NCBI GenBank assembly: GCA_964016885.1 | Contig: OZ024744.1 | Location: 28,708,608 to 28,772,607 of the forward strand | Source of the DNA: Eledone cirrhosa | Taxonomy: Eukaryota > Mollusca > Cephalopoda > Octopoda > Eledonidae | Length of the DNA stretch: 64,000 nucleotides | Direction of reading: 5' to 3' | Shown here: positions 9,846-23,690 of the stretch, piece after piece | Layout of the letters: each line of letters opens with the position of its first letter | How positions within the stretch are numbered: the stretch's first letter is position 1 | The notes under the pieces: generated by a model | Databases searched by the model: none | What the model saw: the letters and a program-made list of their open reading frames with translations, nothing else | Told to the model about the DNA's origin: nothing | Program-made: the position numbers and the translations under genes

Positions 9846-9916
9846 TATGGTGCCGTTAACAAAAGTCAAATAGCTCCAGCGACTCTTTTAAAATCTTCAA
9901 TATAGTTGTTTGTTTT

Positions 9917-10113
9917 TGCGTTGACCTAGTGGTTAGAGCATTGGGCTTGCAATCGGGCGGTCGTGAGTTCCATTCTCGGATCGGGTGATGCGTAGTGTCC
10001 TTAAGCAATACACTTTATTTCACGTTGCTCCTATTTACTCAGCTGTAGAAATGAGTTGTGACTTCACTGGTACAAAGTTGTACCAGCCATTGCCTTTCCC
10101 TTGGACAACATTG
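9917..10113 (+). mobile_element. tRNA-derived SINE (second family)
   Basis: The head has a pol III A box (TTGACCTAGTGGTTAGAGC from 9,920) and a B-box-like GAGTTCCATTCTC near 9,964. The tRNA-unrelated body follows: AATACACTTTATTTCACG, a block with TGTACCAGCCATTGCC, ending in CCTTGGACAACATTG. It then enters a TA repeat. The head is a tRNA relic rather than a functional gene, since acceptor pairing is not apparent. A diverged body of the same family lies at 53,290-53,465. Confidence 0.75.
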
Positions 10114-10175
10114 TATATAGTATATATATATATATATATATATATAGTGTGTATATATATATATAGTGTATATTA
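10114..10175. repeat. TA microsatellite
   Basis: TA repeats interrupted by GTGTG separate two SINEs and probably act as the tail of the first. Confidence 0.85.
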
Positions 10176-10362
10176 ATTGTTTCTACTTTTGGCACAAGAC
10201 CAGCAATTATCCCAGTGTATTACTGGTACTTTATTTTATCGACCCTGTAAGAATGAAAGGCAAAGTTAACCTCGGTGGGATTTGAATTCAGACCATAAAG
10301 GGCCGTATCCCTTTGCTGCAAAACATGGCGTCAGACCCTTTACCGATACTACCAATCCACCG
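10176..10362 (-). mobile_element. Cephalopod-type SINE, minus strand
   Basis: The reverse complement gives the standard order: GGTGGATTGGTAGTATCGG head, B box TTCAAATCCCACCGAGG, GTTAACTTTGCCTTTCATTC, GGGTCGATAAAATAAAGTA, then GGTCTTGTGCCAAAAGTAG. The match to the copies at 10,811 and 56,832 is close. The head faces right and the tail ends in the TA tract. Confidence 0.85.
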
Positions 10363-10480
10363 GTTGAGATGTCACTGGTGCCAAGCTGTATCAGCCATAA
10401 TTGTGCTTCGGACGGAAACTTTCTAGGTTCAAATCCCATGGTCATTCGTGACCGGGTCTTTACACGTTTATAGATGTAAT
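10363..10480 (+). repeat. Possible SINE tail and tRNA-like remnant
   Basis: The stretch GTCACTGGTGCCAAGCTGTA resembles the body of the SINE at 9,917 (TTCACTGGTACAAAGTTGTA). It is followed by a B-box-like GGTTCAAATCCC at 10,429. It looks like a patchwork of two SINE pieces; the assignment is weak. Confidence 0.35.
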
Positions 10481-10537
10481 AGAACCTGGGAGGACAATGG
10501 TACACCCTGATATTAACAATGGAACAGACACCTACAG

Positions 10538-10745
10538 CAGAGATTCTGAAAGTGGGCACTACCGCCCCTGGAGGCATTGAGGAGGTCCAGGTGGCGCTGG
10601 AGCCAAAGGGGGCAGTGGGAGTGGTGGATATGATATCATAGTTTATTATATATCAGATGATACATATATATAAATGTATAAGAGATAGAAAAAAAATATA
10701 CAATATTTATTTATACATAGTATATATTATATTATATATTATTTT
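10538..10745 (+). mobile_element. hAT-like MITE fragment
   Basis: Starts with GATTCTGAAAGTGGGC followed by a CCGCCCCTGGAGGCATT block and GGCGCTGG, then AT-rich DNA. A second copy with the same order is at 50,745-50,928 (GGTTCTCAAAGTGGGC). The opening resembles the terminal repeats of hAT-type (Charlie-like) elements as I remember them. The other terminus was not located, so class and right boundary are provisional. Confidence 0.5.
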
Positions 10746-10810
10746 GTCTCTCCTTTTTTCTGTCCTACACCATCTTGTGTGTGTATGTTATATTATTTAT
10801 TATATATCAT

Positions 10811-10996
10811 TAAGGGCGTGGATTGGCAGTATCAGTAGAGGGTCGGACGCCATGCTTTCCAGCATAGTTACGTCCCTGCACGATCTGAGTTCAAATCCCG
10901 CCGAGGTTGACTTTGCCTTTCATCCTTACGGGATCGATAAAACAAAGTACCAGTAATGCACTGGGTAATTGCTGGCCTTGTGCCTAAAGTAGAAAC
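10811..10996 (+). mobile_element. Cephalopod-type SINE, plus strand
   Basis: Complete-looking: GGGCGTGGATTGGCAGTATC head, B box GAGTTCAAATCCCGCCGAGG, TGACTTTGCCTTTCATCC, GATCGATAAAACAAAGTACC, CACTGGGTAATTGCTGGCC and an AGTAGAAACAATTATT tail. It lies about 450 bp from the minus-strand copy, so the two form an inverted SINE pair. Confidence 0.88.
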
Positions 10997-11579
10997 AATT
11001 ATTTATTATATATCAATTAACAATTTTATTTATATATTATTTACAATTTGCATGTAGACAAGTCTGTCTGTAAATAGTGAGGGAGCTGAGGGTATTACGT
11101 GGCTATGAGGAAGGCGATGGACAAAAGTCTTTCAGAACATCTGACCTACTGTATATTATATATACTATCAAATCAGTATTTATCGGATACAACGTAAGTA
11201 TGCCAATCCCTTCACTCGCTCCTTTCATACAAATAAACTAATAAATATACAAAGGTGCAGAAATCCTTATTACTGGCTCTATTGAGTGTTTAGAGAATTC
11301 CTAGAAAGAAATTCACCCAATCTTTAAACAACCACCATCCAACTAAATAACCATTACAACCATCTTTCGTTTGCAAAACAGAAAAAAAAAAAAAAAAAAA
11401 ATAATAAATATTTGTTTTCAAATGGCTGTCATAGATAACGATTGTTATTCGAGCTCGTGTAATGTCAGTCGAATGTTTTAAGACACCCAAAACGACCCGA
11501 AGACCGTCGGAATATAGAGCGTTGGAAATATAAACAAACCAACGATATCATCGCCACAATCACCACCACTCTCATCACT

Positions 11580-11583
<4 letters not shown>
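10997..11583. other. AT-rich spacer without gene
   Basis: No coding or RNA gene is recognisable. It contains a run of 20 A at about 11,381-11,400. Confidence 0.5.
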
Positions 11584-11673
<90 letters not shown>

Positions 11674-11713
11674 AAAATATATATATATATATATATAAAT
11701 ATATATATATATA
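11584..11713. repeat. TA microsatellite
   Basis: Nearly pure TA for about 80 bp, then interrupted TA repeats to 11,713. Confidence 0.95.
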
Positions 11714-12055
11714 TGTAGATAAATCTACCAAGAGTTTACGGTAGTGTCCAATCCGTATGAAGAACTCAATGTAATCCGGATATCATGGAAAGAAGAGATG
11801 CAATGAAAAATCACTTTCGGTGAAAGATAAACGGAATACAGAGTCAAGATAAAATATTAAAAAAATAATGAATAAAACAATGAAACAGTTCCTTATATTA
11901 AACAAAAAAAGTTCATTATTTAACGATCGTTTCTAGGATATATATGTGTTAGAATTGGCATGCATATTCAACAGATCTATGTACAAAATTATACAAAATT
12001 ATACAAACTATCAAAATTAAATATACATACCAACACATATATATGCCGTCTTCAG

Positions 12056-12091
<36 letters not shown>

Positions 12092-12596
12092 GTAATCTTT
12101 TCCGAATCAGTTTTATGTATATATATATATATATATGCCTAAAACTGATTCGGACAAGATTACTGTAGAAAATATACAGTTTAAAAACAATTTAAAAAGC
12201 GCTGTTTTGTGGAGTATTTCTAGAAATTATCTTTAGACAACAAGCCGGTTTTGTTTTGCTTTGTTTTGTTTTGGTTTGGCTTTTTTTCTTTTTGTTTTGT
12301 TTTTTAAGAGAGTAAGATAAAAATGAAACACTCTCGTGATAAAAGTTATCGACGATATTGCTGGAGACTATGTGAAAACATGTGATAGCAAATTTTTGCA
12401 CAACCAATGCATGTTTGTAAACAGCTGCTATTACACTTGAAACATCTAGGAGATACATGCTGTCAACGTATTAAATGTTGGGAACAAAACTTGAGTGAAA
12501 GAAGTACAAATTATATTGTAGAATAGGACTTTTAGATATCCTTAAATTTTTATGGAAAAATATATTTATTGAAGCGTAACCGTCAACATAATATTA
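11714..12596. other. AT-rich spacer with a 22-bp inverted repeat
   Basis: No gene is recognisable. The arms at 12,093-12,114 and 12,141-12,162 form an inverted repeat with one mismatch around a TA-rich loop of 26 nt; see the findings. The short minus-strand frame at 12,192-12,458 shows no domain. Confidence 0.5.
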
Positions 12597-12660
12597 GAAA
12601 GAGAAAGAGAAAAAAAGAAGGAAAAGGAAAGGGAAAAAAGAAAGAGAAAAAGAAGAAAAA
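12597..12660. repeat. Homopurine tract bordering the satellite
   Basis: About 64 bp consisting only of A and G on the plus strand, directly before the first 40-bp unit. Such homopurine/homopyrimidine DNA can adopt triplex structure. Confidence 0.85.
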
Positions 12661-15600
12661 ACACAGAAGCAGGTAATACACACAGATAGGATCACATACA
12701 ACACACAAGCATATAATACACACAACTAGGACCACATACAACACACAAGCAGGTAATACACACATTTAGGACACATGCAATAGACAAGCAGTAAATACAC
12801 ACACATCTAGGAACACATACAACAAACAAGCAGGTAACACATACATCTAGGACCACATACAACACACAAGCAGGTAATACACACATTTAGAGCACATGCA
12901 ATACACAAGCAGTACATACACACACATCTAGGAACACATATAACAAACAAGCAGGTAACACATACATCTAGGACCACATACAAGACACAAGAAGGTAATA
13001 CATATAGCAAGGATTCATATAATACACAAGTAGGTAATACACACATATAGGACTACATACAACACATAACAAGGCAATACATACATCTAGGACCCCATAA
13101 AACACACTAGCAGGAAATACACACATCTAGGACCACATAAAATATAGAAGCAGGTAATACACACGTCTAGGAACACATACAACACACACAAGCAAGTAAT
13201 ACGCACATCTAGGACCACATACAATACACAAGCAGGTAATACGCATATCTACGACAATATACAATACACAAGCATGTAATACACACACCTAGGACCACAT
13301 ACAACACATAAGCAGGTAATACATACATCTTGGACCACATACAACACACTAGCAGATAATACACACATCTAGAAACAAATACAATACACAAGCAGGTAAT
13401 ACACATATCTTGGACCACATACAATACACAAACAGGTAATACACACATCTAGGACCACATACAACACATAAGCAGGCAATATATACATCTAGGACCACAT
13501 ACAGCACACCAGCAGATAATACACACATCTAGGACCACATACAACACACAAACAGGAAATAAACACATCTAGGACCACATACAACACACAAGCGGGTAAA
13601 ACATACATCTATGACTACATACAATACACAAGCAGGTAATACACACATCTAGGACCACATACAACACACAAGCAGATAATACACACATCTAGGACCACAT
13701 ACAGCACAGAAGGAGGTAAAACACACATCTAGTAAAATATACAACACACAAGCCGGTAATACACACATCTAGGACCACATACAGCACAGATGCAGGTAAA
13801 ACATACATCTAAGACAACATACAATACACATTCAGGTAATACACACATTTAGGACAACATTCAACACACTAGCTTGGTAATACATCCATCTAGGACCACA
13901 TAGAACACAGAAACAGGTAATACACACATCTAGGACCACTTACAGAACATAAGCTGGTAATACACACATATAGGACCACATACAACACACAAGCAGGTAA
14001 TGCACACATCTAGGACCACATACAACACAAAAGTAGATAATAATACATATAGGACACGTACAACACACAAGTAGATAATACATACATCTAGGTCCTCATA
14101 CAACACACAAGAAGGTAATACATACATCTAGGACCACATACAACACACGAGCAGGTAATACACACAGTTAGGACGACATACAATACACGGGCAGGTAATA
14201 CACACATCTAGGCACACATACAACACACAAGCAGGTAATACACACATCTAGGACCACATACAACACACAAGTAGATAATACATACATCTAGGACCACACA
14301 CAACACACAGGCAGATAATATATATATCTAGGACATTACATACAAAACATAAGCTGGTAATACACACATATAGGCCCACATACAACACACAAGCAGGTAA
14401 TAAATACATCTAGGACCATATACAATACAAAACCAGGTAATACACACATCTAGGACCACATACAAAAGAGAAGCAGGTAATACACACATCTAGCATCTCA
14501 TACAATACACAAACAGGTAATACATCAATCCAGGACCACATACAACACACAAGCAGGTAATACTTACATCTAAGACCACATACAGCACACAAGCAGCTAA
14601 AACAGACATCTGGGTTCACATACAATGCACAAAGAGATAATACATACATCTAGGAACACATACAACACACAAGCAAATAATGCATACATCAAGGACCACA
14701 TACAGCACACAAGTAGATAATACATACATCTAGGACAACATACAACACACAAGCAGGTAACACATACATCTAAGACCATATTCAGCACACAAGCTGGTAA
14801 TACACACATCTAGGACCACATACAACACACAAGCAAGGAATACACACATCTAGAACCACATGCAACACACAAGCAGGTAATACACACATCTTGGACAGCA
14901 TACAACACACAAGCAGTTAATACATACATCTAGGACCATATACATCACACAAGCAGGTAATAAACACATCTAGGGCCATATACAACACACAAGCAGGTAA
15001 TACACACATCTAGGACCACATACAACACACGAGCAGGTAATAAACACATCTAGGACCACATACAACACACGAGCAGGTAATAAACACATCTAGGACCACA
15101 TACAATACGTAAGCAGGTAATACACACATCTAGGACCACATACAACACACAAGCAGGTAATAAACACATCTAGGACCACATACAACACACAAGCAGGTAA
15201 TATATACATCTAGGACCACATACAACACACATGCAGGTAATACACACATCTACGACCACATACAACACACAAGCAGGTAATACATACATCTAGGACTACA
15301 TACAACACACAAGCAGGTAATACATACATCTAGGACCACATACAATACACAAGCAGGTAATCCACACATCTAGGACCACGTACAATACACAAGCAGGTAA
15401 TACACACATCTAGGACCACATACAACACAAAGCAGGTAATACACACATCTAGGACCACATATAACACACAAGCATGTAAAACATACTTCTAAGACTACAT
15501 ACAAAACACAAGCAGATAATACATACAACTAAGACCACATAAACTACAGATGCAGGTAATACACACATCTAGGACCACATACTACACAAGCAGGTAATAC

Positions 15601-18600
15601 ATGAATCTAGGACCACATACGCCACACATGCAGGTAAAACACACATCTATGACAAAACACAACGCACAAGCTGGTAATACACCCATCTAGGAAACTATAC
15701 AACACACAAGCCGGTAATACACACATCTAGGACCACATACAACACACAAGCAGGTAATACACACATCTAGGACCACATACAGCACAGATGCAGGTAAAAC
15801 ATACATCTAGGACAACATACAATACAAAAGCAGGTAATACACACATCTAGGACCATATTCAACACACTAGCTGGTAATACATCCATCTAGGACCACATAG
15901 AACACAAAAACAGGTAATACACACATCTAGGACCACTTACAATACACAATCAGGTAATACACACACACATCTAAGACCACATACAATACACAAGCAGGTA
16001 ATACAGACATCTAGGACAACATACAATACACAAGTAGATAATACATACATCTAGGACCACACACAACGCACAAGCAGGTAATGCATATATCTAGGACCAC
16101 ATACAACACACAAGCAGGTAATACACACATGTAAGACCACATACAACACAGAAGCAGGTAAAACATACATCTCAGACTACATACAATACACAAGAAGGAT
16201 ATACATAGATCTAGGACCACATGCAACACACTAGCTGGTAATACATCCATCAGGGACCACATAGAAGACACACAAAGGTAATACATACATCTACGACCAA
16301 ATACAATACACACTCAGGTAATACACAGTCGCCAAGTAACACATATAACAAACAAGCAGGTAACACATACATCTGAGACAACATACAACACACAAGCCGG
16401 TAATTCTCACATCTACGACCACATGCAATTCCCAAGCAGGTAATACACACATCTAGGATCACATACATCACAAAAGTAGATAATACATACATCTAAAACT
16501 ACATACAGCACACAAGCAGGTAATACACACATCTAGGACCACATAAAACACACAAGCAGGTAATACATACATCTAGGACGTCATACAACACACACGTAGA
16601 TAATACATACATCTAGGACTACATACAACACATAAGCTGGTAATACACACCTCTAGGACCAGCTACAACACACAAGCAGGTAATACTTACATCTAGGACC
16701 ATATACAATACACAATCAGGTAATACACACATCTAGGACCACGTACAATTCACAAGTAGGTAATACACACATCTAGGACCACATACAACACACAAGCAGG
16801 TAATACACACATCTAGGACCACATAAAACACACAAACAGGTAATACACACATCTAGGACCACATATAACACACAAGCAGGTAAAACTTACTTTTAAGACT
16901 ACATACAAAACACAGGCAGATAATATTACAACTAAGATCACATACACCACAGATGCAGGTAATACACACATTTAGGACCACATACTACACAAACAGTTAA
17001 TACACAAATCTAGGACCACATACCATAGACAAGCAGGCAATATATACATCTAGGATGTCATAAAGCACACCAGCAGTTAATACACACATCTAGGACCACA
17101 TGCAACACACAAGTAGGTAAAACACACATCTAGGACAAAACACAACACACAAGCAGGTAATACACCCATCTAGGAAACTATACAACACACAACCGGTAAT
17201 ACACACATCTAGGACCACATACAACACTCAATCAGGTAATACACACATCTAGGACCACATACAGCACAGATGCAGGTAAAACATACATCTAAGACAACAT
17301 ACAATACACAAGCAGGTAATATACACATCTAGGAACACATTCAACATACTAGCTGGTAATACATCCATCTAGGACCATATAGAACACACAAACAGGTAAT
17401 ACACACATCTAGGACCACTTACAATACACAATCAGGTAATACACACACATCTAAGACCACATACAATACACAAGCAGGTAATACAGACATCTAGGGCCAC
17501 ATACAACACACAAGTAGATAATACATACATCTAGGACCACACACAACGCACAAGCAGGTAATACATACATCTAGGACCACATACAACACATAAGCTGGTA
17601 ATACACACATCTAGGACCATATACAACACACAAGCAGGTAATACACACATGTAGGACCACATACAACACAGAAGCAGGTAAAACATACATCTCAGGCTAC
17701 ATACAATACACAAGCAGGATATACATAGATCTAGGACCACATGCAACACACTAGCTGGTAATACATCCATCTGGGACCACATAGAAGACACACACAGGTA
17801 ATACACACATCTACGACCAAATACAATACACACTCAGGTAATACACAGTCGCCAAGGAACACATATAACAAACAAGCAGGTAACACATACATCTGAGACA
17901 ACATACAACACACAAGCCGGTAATTCTCACATCTACGACCACATGCAATTCACAAGCAGTTAGTACACACATCTAGGACCACGTACAACACAAAAGTAGA
18001 TAATACATACATCTAAAACGACATACAGCACACAAGCAGGTAATACACACATCTAGGACCACATAAAACACACAAGCAGGTAATAAATACATCTAGGACG
18101 TCATACAACACACACGTAGATAATACATACATCTAGGACTACATACAACACATAAGCTGGTAATACATACCTCTAGGACCAGCTACAACAGACAAGCAGG
18201 TAATACGTACATCTAGGACCATATGCAATACACAATCAGGTAATACACACATCTAGGAACACATACAACACACAAGCAGGTAATACACACATCTAGGATC
18301 ACATCCAATACACAAACAGGTAATGCATACATCTAGGACCACATACACCACACAAGCAGGTAATACACACATCTAGGACCACATACAACACACAAGCAGA
18401 TAATACAGACATCTAGGACCACATACAACACACAAGTAGATAATACATACATCTAGGACCACACATAACGCACAAGCAGGTAATACATACATCTAGGACC
18501 ACATACAACACATAAGCTGGTAATACACACATCTAGGACCACATACAAAAGATAAGCAGGTAATACACACATCTAGCATCACATACAATACACAAACAGG

Positions 18601-21600
18601 TAATACATCAATCCAGGACCACATACAACACACAAGCAGGTAATACTTACATCTAAGACCACATACAGCACACAAGCAGATAAAACAGACATCTAGGTTC
18701 ACATACAATGCACAAAGAGATAATACATACATCTAGGAACACATACAACACACAAGCAAATAATGCATACATCAAGGACTACATACAGCACACAAGTAGA
18801 TAATACATACATCTAGGACAACATACAACACACAAGCAGGTAATACATACATCTAGGACCATATAAATCACACAAGCTGGTAATACACACATCTAGGACC
18901 TCATACAACACACAAGAAGGGAATACACACATCTAGAACCACATACAACAGACAAGCAGGTAATACACACATCTTGGACAACATACAACACACAAGTTGA
19001 TAATACAAACACCTAGGACCACATACAATACACAAGCAGGTAATACACACATCTACGACAAGATAAAACACACAAGCAGGTAATAAACACATCTAGGACC
19101 ACATACAATACGTAAGCAGGTAATACACACATCTAGGACCACATATAACACACAAGCAGGTAAAACTTACTTTTAAGACTACATACAAAACACAAGCAGA
19201 TAATACATACAACTAAGATCACAGAAACTACAGATGCAGGTAATACACACATCTAGGACCAATACAACACAAGCAGGTAATACACAAATCTAGGACCACA
19301 TACGCCACACAAGCAGGTAATACATACATCTAGGACTACATACAACACACAAGCAGGTAATACATACTTCTAAGACTACATACAAAACACAAGCAGATAA
19401 TACATACAACTAAGACCACATAAACTACAGATGCAGGTAATACACACATCTAGGACCACATACTACACAAGCAGGTAATACACAAATCTAGGACCACATA
19501 CGCCACACAAGCAGGTATAACACACATCTATGACAAAACACAACGCACAAGCTGGTAATACAACCATCTAGGAAACTATACAACACACAAGCCGGCAATA
19601 CACACATCTAGGACCACATACAACACACAAGCAGGTAATACACACATCTAGGACCAGATACAGCACAGATGCAGGTAAAACATACATCTAGGACAACATA
19701 CAATACACAAACAGGTAATACACACATCTAGGACCATATTCAACACACTAGCTGGTAATACATCCATCTAGGACCACATAGAACACACAAACAGGTAATA
19801 CACACATCTAGGACCACTTACAATACACAATCAGGTAATACACACACATCTAAGACCACATACAATACACAAGCAGGTAATACAGACATCTAGGACCACA
19901 TACAACACACAAGTAGATAATACATACATCTAGGACCACACACAACGCACAAGCAGGTAATGCATACATCTAGGACCACATACAACACATAAGCTTGTAA
20001 TACACATATCTAGGACCACATACAACACACAAGCAGGTAATACACACATCTAGGACCACATCCAACACACAAGCAGGTAATACACACATGTAAGACCACA
20101 TACAACACAGAAGCACGTAAAACATACATCTCTGACTACATACAATACATAAGCAGGATATACATAGATCTAGGACAACATGCAACACACTAGCTGGTAA
20201 TACATCCATCAGGGACCACATAGAAGACACACAAAGGTAATACATACATCTACGACCAAATACAATACACACTCAGGTAATACACAGTCGCCAAGGAACA
20301 CATATAACAAACAAGCAGGTAACACATACATCTGAGACAACATACAACACACAAGCGGGTAATTCTCACATCTACGACCACATGCAATTCACAAGCAGTT
20401 AGTATACACATCTAGGACCACGTACAACACAAAAGTAGATAATAGATACATCTAAAACGACATACAGCACACAAGCAGGTAATACACACATCTAGGACCA
20501 CATACAACACACAAGCAGGTAATAAACACATCTAGGACCACATACAACACACAAGCAGGTAATATATACATCTAGGACCACATACAACACACATGCAGAT
20601 AATACACACATCTACGACAACATACAACACACAAGCAGGTAATACATACATCTAGGACTACATACAACACACAAGTAGGTAATACATACATCTAGGACCA
20701 CATACAATACACAAGCAGGTAATCCACACATCTAGGACCACGTTCAATACACAAGCAGGCAATACACACATCTAGGATCACATACAACACACAAGCAGGT
20801 AATACACACATCTAGAACAACAGATAACACACAAGCAGGTAAAACATACTTCTAAGACTACATACAAAACACAAGCAGATAATACATACATCTAGGTCCA
20901 CATACAACACACAAGAAGGTAATACATACATCTAGGACCACATACAACACACAAGCAGGTAATACATACATTTAGGACGACATACAATACACGGGCAGGT
21001 AATACACACATCTAGGCACACATACAACACACAAGCAGGTAATACACACATCTAGGACCACACACAAGACACAGGCAGATAATATATATATCTAGGACAT
21101 TACATACAAAACATAAGCTGGTAATACACACATATAGGCCCACATACAACACACAAGCAGGTAATAAATACATCTAGGACCATATACAATACAAAACCAG
21201 GTAATACACACATCTAGGACCACATACAAAAGACAAGCAGGTAATACACACATCTAGCATCTCATACAATACACAAACAGGTAATACATCAATCCAGGAC
21301 CACATACAACACACAAGCAGGTAATACTTACATCTAAAACCACATACAGCACACAAGCAGCTAAAACAGACATCTAGGTTCACATACAATGCACAAAGAG
21401 ATAATACATACATCTAGGAACACAAAAGCAAATAATGCATACATCAAGGACCACATACAGCACACAAGTAGATAATACATACATCTAGGACAACATACAA
21501 CACACAAGCAGGTAATACATACATCTAGGACCATATAAATCACACAAGCTGGTAATACACACATCTATGACCACATACAACACACAATCAGGAAATACAC

Positions 21601-23690
21601 ACATCTAGAACCACATCCAACACACAAGCAGGTAATACACACATCTTGGACAACATACAACACACAAGCAGGTAATACATACATCTAGGACCATATACAT
21701 CACACAAGCAGGTAATACACACATCTAGGACCACATACAACACACAAGCAGGTAATAAACACATCTAGGGCCATATACAACACACAAGCAGGTAATATAC
21801 ACATCTAGGACCACATACAACACACGAGCAGGTAATAAACACATCTAGGACCACATACAACACACAAGCAGGTAATAAACACATCTAGGACCACATACAA
21901 TACGTAAGCAGGTAATACACACATCTAGGACCACATACAACACACAAGCAGTTAATAAACACATCTAGGACCACATACAACACACAAGCAGGTAATAAAC
22001 ACATCTAGGACCACATACAATACGTAAGCAGGTAATACACACATCTAGGACCACATACAACACACAAGCAGTTAATAAACACATCTAGGACCACATACAA
22101 CACACAAGCAGTTAATAAACACATCTAGGACCACATAAAACACACAAGCAGGTAATATATACATCTAGGACCACATACAACACACATGCAGGTAATACAC
22201 ACATCTACGACCACATACAACACACAAGCAGGTAATACATACATCTAGGACCACATACAATACACAAGCAGGTAATCCACACATCTAAGACCACGTACAA
22301 TACACAATCAGGTAATACACACATCTAGGAACACATACAACACACAAGCAGGTAATACACACATCTAGGATCACATCCAATATACAAACAGGTAATGCAT
22401 ACATCTAGGACCACATACAACACACAAGCAGGTAATACACACATCTAGGACCACGTACAACACACAAACAGATAATACACACATCTAGGACCACATACAG
22501 CACAGAAGCAGGTAAAACACACATCTAGGAAAATATACAACACACAAGCCGGTAATACACACATCTAGGACCACATACAGCACAGATGCCGGTAAAACAT
22601 ACATCTAAGACAACATACAATACACATTCAGGTAATACACACATCTAGGACAACATTCAACACACTAGCTTGGTAATACATCCATATAGGACCACATAGA
22701 ACACAGAAACAGGTAATACACACATCTAGGACAACTTACAGAACATAAGCTGGTAATACACACATATAGGACCACATACAACACACAAGCAGGTAATGCA
22801 CACATCTAGGACCACATACAACACAAAAGTAGATAATGATACATCTAGGACACGTACAACACACAAGTAGATAATACATACATCTAGGTCCAGATACAAT
22901 ACACAAGAAGGTAATACATACATCTAGGACCACATACAACACAAAAGCAGGTAATACACACATTTAGGACGACATACAACACACGGGCAGGTAATACACA
23001 CATCTAGGCACACATACAACACACAAGTAGATAATACATACATCTAGGACCCCACACAACACACAGGCAGATAATATATATATCTAGGACATTACATACA
23101 AAAGATAAGCTGGTAATACACACATATAGTCCCACATACAACACAGAAGCAGGTAATAAATACATCTAGGACCATATACAATACAAAACCAGGTAATACA
23201 CACACCTAGGACCACATACAAAAGACAAGCAGGTAATACACCCATCTAGCATCACATACAATACACAAACAGGTAATACATCAATCCAGGACCACATACA
23301 GCACACAAGCAGGTAATAATTACATCTAAGACCACATACAGCACACAAGCAGCTAAAACAGACATCTAGGTTCACATACAATGCACAAAGAGATAATACA
23401 TACATCTAGAAACACATACAACAGACAAGAAAATAATGCATACATCAAGGACCACATACAGCACACAAGTAGATAATGCATACATCTAGGACAACATACA
23501 ACACACAAGCAGGTAATACATACATCTAGGGCCACATTCAGCACACAAGCTGGTAATACACACATCGAGGACCACATACAACACACAAGCAGGGAATACA
23601 CACATCTAGAACCACATACAACACACAAGCAGGTGATACACACATCTTGGACAACATAAAACACATAAGCAGGTAATACATACATCTAGG

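Noticed and set aside
3729..9873. MYVCMYVC and THTYIHTYIH frames
   Set aside because: They are translations of CATA/TGTA tracts.
9917..9990. Functional tRNA gene
   Set aside because: A and B boxes are present, but I could not make a good cloverleaf with acceptor pairing, and the sequence continues into a SINE body found elsewhere. The same applies to 62,510-62,572 and the other SINE heads.
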